DNA from: an uncultured Mucispirillum sp.
GTDB taxonomy: Bacteria > Chrysiogenota > Deferribacteres > Deferribacterales > Mucispirillaceae
Reading direction: 5' to 3'
NCBI GenBank assembly: GCA_945947845.1
Contig: CAMEZN010000019.1
Coordinates: forward strand, 1-11,132
Length of the DNA stretch: 11,132 bases
Shown here in pieces: positions 6,600 to 11,132 of the stretch. The translations under genes were made by a program, and so were the position numbers. The notes below the pieces were generated by a model, which saw only the letters and a list, made by a program, of their open reading frames with translations, did no database searches and was not told where the DNA came from. Each line of letters starts with the position of its first letter. Position 1 is the first letter of the stretch.

Positions 6600-8006
6600 A
6601 TGAAAAAAATTCAAATACTATCTCTATTTATTCTTTTATTATCAGTAAAATATTCTTATTGTGCAGATATAACATTTAGTCAGGCATTAGAAAGTCTTTA
6701 TGGCACTCATGAAGGCATAGCACAAGCAGAATCTGATTATAAGCAGCAAGAGTATGCCAAAAAAGCAGCACTTGGACTTTATTCGCCAAGAATCTCATTA
6801 AATGCAGCTTATGCTTATTTTGGAAATGATTTAACAATGGATGTGGATTTATCACAAATTAGTAATGGTCTTAATAACATTATAGGTGGACTTCCTATTC
6901 CGATTCCGGGACTTGCTCTACCGTCCACTATGGAGCAGGTTGTTCAAAAAGAACAGTTTTTTTCATTAAATGCTGCAATGATATGGCCTGTATTTACAGG
7001 TGGTAAAATATATGCAGCAAATAAAGCTGCCAGTGCTAATTTAGAAATTGCAAAATATGGTAAAACTGTCCGCCATGATGAGCTGGGTGTTGCAATGGCA
7101 GAAAAATATTTTACACTTCGTTTTATACAAGATATTATTGCATTAAAAAAAGATGTAAGAGATTCCATGCAGGAACATTATAATAAAGCATTAAAACTTG
7201 AAAAGGCTGGAATGCTTGCAAAAGTTGAAAGGCTGCATGCAGAAATGGCTTTATCTGATGCAGAAAAATCACTTGATATGTCTATAAGAGAAGCAAAACT
7301 TGTAGAATCATCATTAAAATCAATGATAAGCAGTAATGATGAAAATATTAACCCGTCAACTCCACTGTTTATGATTAAGGCAGAAGATATAGAAGCATTA
7401 ATTTATTTTCAGGATATGGCATCGTCTACAAATGCTAAATTAAAGCAGGTGCAGAGTGCATCAAAACTTGCTCATGCTGGTGTGATTAACAGCACATCAT
7501 CATTTATTCCAAAAATTAATGCTTTTGGTATGGTAAATATTTATGATTATCAATTATCAAGTATTTCACCAGACTATATGGTGGGAGTGCAAATGTCATT
7601 AAATCTTTTTGACGGTTTGCAGAATTATCATCAGTTAAAGGCAAGCAAAACAACAGAAGAAAGTGCAAAACTTATGGCAGTTAGAGCAGAAAAAGATATA
7701 AGAACACTTGTAGAGCAGCAGTATATAACAATGGAAAATGCAAGGGCAGATTATGAATCATCGTTGAAATCCCTTGCTTTTACAGAAGAATATCTTAGAG
7801 CAAGACAGAAGGCCTTTAATCAGGGAATGGCTACAAGTTTAGATGTGGTAGATGCAGAGCTTGCACTATCCAACTCAAAAATGTCAGCTATTCAGGCAGC
7901 CTATAAGTTTGATATGGCTTTAATAAATATGCTTTCAACATCGGGAATATTTGACAGTTTTGAATCATACAGAGCAAAAGCATTTGTAGAGCCGGGCTTA
8001 GAATAG
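6600..8006 (+). CDS. TolC-family outer-membrane efflux/secretion factor
   Basis: An outer-membrane channel-tunnel protein that connects with a periplasmic adaptor and an inner-membrane transporter to move substrates straight out of the cell. It has 468 residues, close to the usual size for the family. A Sec signal peptide covers about 1-22 (MKK, hydrophobic core, then SYCA). Two OEP repeats are visible. Strand/turn markers recur in each: SLNAAMIWPVFTGGK (122-136) in the first, and MSLNLFDGLQNY (332-343) in the second. Long alpha-helical stretches follow each, rich in Ala, Glu, Lys and Gln. Near the end, QGMATSLDVVDAELALSNS (408-426) is a typical OEP helix. The Cys near the signal end does not sit in a lipobox. 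The adaptor and permease genes follow after a 147 bp gap in the same direction, so a joint exporter is likely. Whether it also serves other pumps cannot be told. Confidence 0.92.
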   Translation: MKKIQILSLFILLLSVKYSYCADITFSQALESLYGTHEGIAQAESDYKQQEYAKKAALGLYSPRISLNAAYAYFGNDLTMDVDLSQISNGLNNIIGGLPIPIPGLALPSTMEQVVQKEQFFSLNAAMIWPVFTGGKIYAANKAASANLEIAKYGKTVRHDELGVAMAEKYFTLRFIQDIIALKKDVRDSMQEHYNKALKLEKAGMLAKVERLHAEMALSDAEKSLDMSIREAKLVESSLKSMISSNDENINPSTPLFMIKAEDIEALIYFQDMASSTNAKLKQVQSASKLAHAGVINSTSSFIPKINAFGMVNIYDYQLSSISPDYMVGVQMSLNLFDGLQNYHQLKASKTTEESAKLMAVRAEKDIRTLVEQQYITMENARADYESSLKSLAFTEEYLRARQKAFNQGMATSLDVVDAELALSNSKMSAIQAAYKFDMALINMLSTSGIFDSFESYRAKAFVEPGLE

Positions 8007-8045
8007 TTTTATAATTGCAGCCAAATTTATTTTGGCAGAGCATGT

Positions 8046-8073
8046 TTTAAAAAATCAATGACGATTTTTTAAA
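8046..8073 (+). terminator. Perfect 11 bp inverted repeat, possible intrinsic terminator or attenuator
   Basis: Arms TTTAAAAAATC (8046-8056) and GATTTTTTAAA (8063-8073) pair perfectly around a 6 nt loop AATGAC. It lies 40 nt after the tolC-like stop. The 3' arm itself contains a T6 run. With a single G-C pair the stem is weak for a classic terminator, but in a genome this A+T-rich such elements can serve. The sequence reads equally on both strands. It could be a leaky terminator lowering expression of the downstream adaptor and permeases, or an mRNA-stabilising hairpin for the tolC-like transcript. Confidence 0.45.
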
Positions 8074-8138
8074 TAAAAATTAATATATTGAACCATATCT
8101 TGAATAATTTTATTGATAAATAAAGATTTATAAAAATT

Positions 8139-8145
8139 AAGGAGA
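8139..8145 (+). promoter_or_regulatory. Strong Shine-Dalgarno of the hlyD-like gene
   Basis: AAGGAGA lies 8 nt before the ATG at 8154 and is one of the best ribosome sites in the window. It fixes that ATG as the start and suggests that translation of the adaptor is initiated independently of the upstream tolC-like gene. Confidence 0.75.
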
Positions 8146-8153
8146 TATAATCT

Positions 8154-9140
8154 ATGAAATACATTTATTATTCTGTTGCATTTATAGTAATAGGAGCCAT
8201 TATTTCAGTTAGTGTATGGTATGCAACACGTCCTGTTCCTTTAACAATTCAGGGAGAATTTCATTCAAAACAGGTGCAGGTTGCAGCAAAAGTTCCGGGT
8301 AATATTGCAACACTTCCAATTATTGAAGGTCAGCAGGTAAAAAAAGGTGAAGTTTTAGCAACAATAGATTCACCTACCTTAAAAGCTAAGGAAGCCCAAG
8401 CCATAGCATCTGTAAAAGCAGCAGAGGCACAGCAGAAAAAGGTTGATGATGGTGCAAGGCAGGAAGAAATTACTGCTTTATATAATGTATATCAAAAAGC
8501 AGTAGCTGCTGAACAGTATGCTTTTAAAACATATACCCGGGTTAAATCTCTGCATGATGATGGGGTTGTTACCACTCAGAGTTTAGATGAAGCCTTAACT
8601 CAATGGAAAGTGCTGCAAAATGATGTGAGAGCATCAAAAGCAAATTATGAAATGGCTCGCATTGGAGCTAGACCTGAGGATAAAACAGCAGCAGAGGCAT
8701 TAAAAGAACAGGCTCAGGGTGTTTTGCAGGAAGTAATGGTATTACTTGAAGATACAATTTTATATTCACCGATAGATGGGGAAGTTTCAACAGTAGTTGT
8801 GGAGCAGGGCGAGCTTGTAACTCCCGGTTTTCCAGTTATTACTCTTGTAGATTTAGAAGAAACATGGGTAACATTTTACCTTAGGGAAGATTTATTAAAA
8901 GGTATTCGTATGGGCACAGTCATTAATGTTGAAATTCCTGCAATATCTGATACGGAAGTTTTTCCTGTGGAAGTCAGGTATATTGCTCCTGCTGGAAGCT
9001 ATGCAGTTTGGAGTGCTACAAAAACAAGTGCAGATTTTGATTTAAAAACATTTGAAGTCAAAGCATATCCACAGAAAAAAATACCGGGGCTGCGGGCTGG
9101 AATGACTGCTGTATTTTATTCTAATATAAAGCACAAGTAA
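8154..9140 (+). CDS. HlyD-family periplasmic adaptor (membrane fusion protein) of an ABC-2-type exporter
   Basis: A periplasmic adaptor that bridges an inner-membrane transporter and a TolC channel. It has 328 residues. One membrane anchor spans about 7-23. The first half of a biotinyl-lipoyl domain is at 42-73 (AAKVPGNIATLPIIEGQQVKKG within it). A long alpha-helical hairpin rich in Ala, Gln, Glu and Lys spans about 75-200. The second lipoyl half lies at 203-232 (YSPIDGEVSTVVVEQGELV), followed by a beta-barrel domain (about 235-300) and a KTFEVKAYPQ...GLRAGMTAVF ending (298-321). The overall layout resembles the YbhG/YhiI/EmrA-like adaptors more than the much longer RTX-toxin HlyD. Two ABC-2 permease genes follow directly (4 nt gap), and the tolC-like gene lies upstream, so it most probably joins these into one tripartite complex. 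Substrate is unknown. Confidence 0.92.
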   Translation: MKYIYYSVAFIVIGAIISVSVWYATRPVPLTIQGEFHSKQVQVAAKVPGNIATLPIIEGQQVKKGEVLATIDSPTLKAKEAQAIASVKAAEAQQKKVDDGARQEEITALYNVYQKAVAAEQYAFKTYTRVKSLHDDGVVTTQSLDEALTQWKVLQNDVRASKANYEMARIGARPEDKTAAEALKEQAQGVLQEVMVLLEDTILYSPIDGEVSTVVVEQGELVTPGFPVITLVDLEETWVTFYLREDLLKGIRMGTVINVEIPAISDTEVFPVEVRYIAPAGSYAVWSATKTSADFDLKTFEVKAYPQKKIPGLRAGMTAVFYSNIKHK

Positions 9141-9144
9141 TGAA

Positions 9145-10329
9145 ATGGCATTATCAGAATATTTTAGAAATATAAAATATTTTTTTGAAAGGGAATGGCA
9201 TTTTCTTTTATATACTAAAAGAAAGCTGTTTTATTTTATACTTATTACTCCAATAGTTTTATGCACTATATTAATAGGAGTCTTTTCAAATCCAGTAATC
9301 AGAGAAATTCCTATTGCTGTTATAGATGAAGATAATAGTGCATTATCGTTAGAGTTAACAGGTATTATCCAGTCATCTCCCTATGTAAATATTATTGAGA
9401 AAGTTCCAGATATGAATGTGGCAGAAAAATTAATCCGTGGTGGCAAGATATATGGAGTAGTGCTTATTCCCGGTGATTTTTCAAAAAGAGCATTAGGATA
9501 TAAAGGTGCAGAAGTTGTGCTTTACTATAATAATGAGCTTTTTATTGTTGGCAGTCTTGTAAATAAAGGAGTATTTACTGCGGTAAAAGATTATTCTGAC
9601 TTTCACAATAAAAAATATATGATGAGCCATGGAGTGCCAGCTTATGATGCAGATTTTCAAGTGCACCCTGTAAATATTGGTGAAAAAATACTTTTTAACC
9701 CATATTTAAATTATCAGTATTTCTTTGTCTTTGGGCTTATCCCTGCTGCATTTCAACTTTTTGTAATATGTTCTGTTATATATGGAATGCTTTATGAGGA
9801 GCGGTCAAGAAAGTTTTTAGAAGTGGTAGAAATAGTTAATCAGTCGCCATTTTTATATGTTTTTGGCAAGCTTATACCATACGGTATTTTATTTGCATTT
9901 TCAGGCATATTTATGCTTTTTGTATTATTTGTATATATGAAAGTGCCAATGGTTTCAGGTTACTGGAAGATTATGCTTGCAACAATGATGTATATGTATG
10001 TATCTATGGCAGCCGGGTTATTTATAGCGGTTATTCTTCGTCCGCTTGCTTTTAGTGCTGCTGCTGTATATGCTGCCCCAACATTTGCTTATGCTGGTAT
10101 ATCATTTCCACAAGTAGCAATGCCAAAATATGCCTATTATTTAAGTGAATTTTTCCCATTAACTCATTATCACAGAGTTTTAGTAAATGAAGCGATTAGG
10201 GGAAGTGCTCCCTATAATTCAACATATCATGAAATATTATATCTTTTTTTACTTGGCACTGCTGCTTTTGCAATATCCATTGCAGTTATAAAAGTATACA
10301 GCCATTTATACCTTAGGAGGCAGGTATGA
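9145..10329 (+). CDS. ABC-2-type transporter permease (first of a pair)
   Basis: An integral inner-membrane subunit of the ABC-2 superfamily, in the YbhS/YbhR/YhhJ-type subgroup found with HlyD-like adaptors. It has 394 residues. An N-terminal membrane segment (about 29-49) is followed by a large extracytoplasmic domain (about 50-190) with IPIAVIDEDNSALS (55-68) and IYGVVLIPGDFSK (102-114), characteristic of the group. It then has about five more hydrophobic segments (near 192-214, 238-263, 275-297, 300-320 and 363-385). FNPYLNYQYFFVFGLIPA (184-201) matches the family pattern at the start of the membrane core. It has no Walker motifs, so it needs an ATPase partner supplied from elsewhere if it works as a standard ABC exporter. 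It begins 4 nt after the adaptor stop with no obvious ribosome site, suggesting translational coupling. Substrate unknown. Confidence 0.92.
   Translation: MALSEYFRNIKYFFEREWHFLLYTKRKLFYFILITPIVLCTILIGVFSNPVIREIPIAVIDEDNSALSLELTGIIQSSPYVNIIEKVPDMNVAEKLIRGGKIYGVVLIPGDFSKRALGYKGAEVVLYYNNELFIVGSLVNKGVFTAVKDYSDFHNKKYMMSHGVPAYDADFQVHPVNIGEKILFNPYLNYQYFFVFGLIPAAFQLFVICSVIYGMLYEERSRKFLEVVEIVNQSPFLYVFGKLIPYGILFAFSGIFMLFVLFVYMKVPMVSGYWKIMLATMMYMYVSMAAGLFIAVILRPLAFSAAAVYAAPTFAYAGISFPQVAMPKYAYYLSEFFPLTHYHRVLVNEAIRGSAPYNSTYHEILYLFLLGTAAFAISIAVIKVYSHLYLRRQV
10315..10320 (+). promoter_or_regulatory. Perfect Shine-Dalgarno AGGAGG inside the end of the first permease gene
   Basis: AGGAGG encodes Arg391-Arg392 of the first permease and stands 5 nt before the ATG at 10326 of the second. 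It decides the start of the second permease gene and should give it efficient initiation as ribosomes finish the first. Confidence 0.8.
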
Positions 10330-11132
10330 AAAATTTCTTATCTATCCTTAGGCTTGAATATAGAAGAATAATTTTTGATATGCTTTCTATAACAATTATA
10401 TTTGTAGGCACTGCATTTTATTCTTTTTATTATCCGTTTCCTTATGAAAATGATATTGTTCGTAAAATGCCTGTTGCAGTTGTGGATTTAGATAAATCAG
10501 ATTTAAGTAAGACTGTTGTAACTATGCTTAATAATACAGAAAGTTTAAAAGTTATGCAGTATCCGTCTATGGAAGAAGCAAAAAAGGCAGTTTATTTAAG
10601 AGATGTATATGGAATAATTTATATTCCTGATGAATTTTATAAAAAGGTAGCAAAAGGGGAAAGTCCTACTGTATCTGTTTTTGCTGATGGTTCATATTTT
10701 ATACTTTATTCAACAGCTATTACAGCAGCTACTCAAATAGTTTTGATGACAGCAGCTGGTGTGAAAATACAAAAAATGAGTATGCTTGGTATTCCAATAA
10801 CAGATGCACTGCTTTTGCAGTCTGCAATAAATGTTACTGCAAAGCCAGTGTTTAATCCGAAAGCTGGGTATGTAGGGTTTGTTGCACCTGCAATTTATGC
10901 GATTATTGTTCAGCAGATATTATTAATGGTTATACTTCTTGTGCATGCAACAGGGTATGAAAGGGGATATGGATATCCTGAAAATACTTCTGTTTTTACA
11001 ATTCTTTGTGCAAAAATAACAGTGTATATGACTATATATGCTGCTATTTTTTCATTTTTCTTTACGATAGGTCCTATGGCTTTTGGTATTCAGCTGCATA
11101 ATTCACTTATAGAAGCAGTTATGTTTGCTGTT
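10326..11132 (+). CDS. ABC-2-type transporter permease (second of the pair), 3' end outside window
   Basis: Reading from the ATG at 10326 gives 269 residues with no stop before the window ends, so about the last third is missing. The layout parallels the first permease: a basic N-terminus (MKNFLSILRLEYRR), a membrane segment (about 20-37), then an extracytoplasmic domain with MPVAVVDLDKSDLSKT (48-63) and VYGIIYIPDEFYKK (94-107), and VFNPKAGYVGFVAPAIYAII (175-194) leading into the membrane core, with further hydrophobic segments at about 186-207 and 226-250. The first permease has equivalent blocks at 55-68, 102-114 and 184-201, so the two are paralogues that probably form a heterodimer. Start overlaps the preceding stop as ATGA and is served by AGGAGG. 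No nucleotide-binding motifs are present. Confidence 0.9.
   Translation, partial: MKNFLSILRLEYRRIIFDMLSITIIFVGTAFYSFYYPFPYENDIVRKMPVAVVDLDKSDLSKTVVTMLNNTESLKVMQYPSMEEAKKAVYLRDVYGIIYIPDEFYKKVAKGESPTVSVFADGSYFILYSTAITAATQIVLMTAAGVKIQKMSMLGIPITDALLLQSAINVTAKPVFNPKAGYVGFVAPAIYAIIVQQILLMVILLVHATGYERGYGYPENTSVFTILCAKITVYMTIYAAIFSFFFTIGPMAFGIQLHNSLIEAVMFAV

Larger units (their letters stand above)
8007..8153. other. Gap between tolC-like and hlyD-like genes, possible internal promoter
   Basis: This 147 bp, very A+T-rich stretch holds the inverted repeat listed separately, a small 6 bp hairpin just upstream (arms GCCAAA 8020-8025 and TTTGGC 8031-8036), and the ribosome site of the next gene. If the inverted repeat ends transcription, a promoter must lie at 8074-8138. 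The best -35-like hexamer is TTGAAC at 8088-8093, but what lies 17 nt on (TATTGA, 8111-8116) is a poor -10, so I call no promoter. Confidence 0.35.

Noticed and set aside
6944..7168. Minus-strand open frame of 74 codons
   Set aside because: Inside the tolC-like gene, with no recognisable domain; the plus-strand protein explains the coding signal.
8020..8036. Small hairpin as the terminator of the tolC-like gene
   Set aside because: Only 6 bp with a 5 nt loop and no T-run directly after it; the larger repeat downstream is the better candidate.
9140..9173. ATG at 9140 overlapping the adaptor stop as the start of the next gene
   Set aside because: That frame ends after 11 codons; the permease frame starts at the ATG at 9145.
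1..11132. tRNA, rRNA, CRISPR array, insertion sequence, attachment site or riboswitch
   Set aside because: Looked for by eye on both strands. Almost all the DNA is accounted for by recognisable protein genes, and no spaced repeats, transposase frames or cloverleaf-like segments were seen. No thiamin riboswitch was evident in the short leader before the TenI-like gene.

Overview
The window is one continuous block of coding DNA from an A+T-rich (about one-third G+C by eye) Gram-negative (diderm) bacterium. A diderm host is required by the outer-membrane secretin, the TolC-type outer-membrane channel and the periplasmic adaptor encoded here. Low G+C, codon choice and gene mix would fit a host-associated lineage such as Deferribacteres (Mucispirillum-like) or Campylobacterota. 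That placement is a guess from style, not evidence from a marker gene.

Left half (1-5928, plus strand): a tightly packed type II secretion operon. It runs from the 3' end of gspC (cut by the window edge) through gspD (outer-membrane secretin), gspE (cytoplasmic motor ATPase) and gspF (inner-membrane platform), with junctions of 4 nt overlap, 3 nt gap and 1 nt overlap. A LysE/RhtB-family exporter gene starts one base after gspF and looks co-transcribed. The pseudopilin genes (gspG-K), gspL/M, a prepilin peptidase and a pilotin are not in the window.

Middle (5918-6490, minus strand): a small thiamin phosphate synthase/TenI-like TIM-barrel gene. It converges on the LysE gene with an 11 bp tail-to-tail overlap and diverges from the following tolC-like gene across a short A+T-rich region (6491-6599).

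Right half (6600-11132, plus strand): a putative tripartite exporter cluster. It encodes a TolC-like outer-membrane factor, then after a 147 bp gap holding a perfect 11 bp inverted repeat, a HlyD-family periplasmic adaptor and two ABC-2-type permeases, the second cut by the window end. The two permease genes overlap by 4 nt, with a perfect AGGAGG inside the end of the first. No ABC ATPase gene lies among the visible genes, the most notable functional gap in this half.

No RNA gene, mobile element, CRISPR array or attachment site was recognised, and no stretch over 300 bases lacks a gene. I do not see a clearly undescribed system. The points most worth checking are the ATPase-less ABC-2 export cluster, the charged C-terminal tail of the secretin, and the divergent TenI-like protein.
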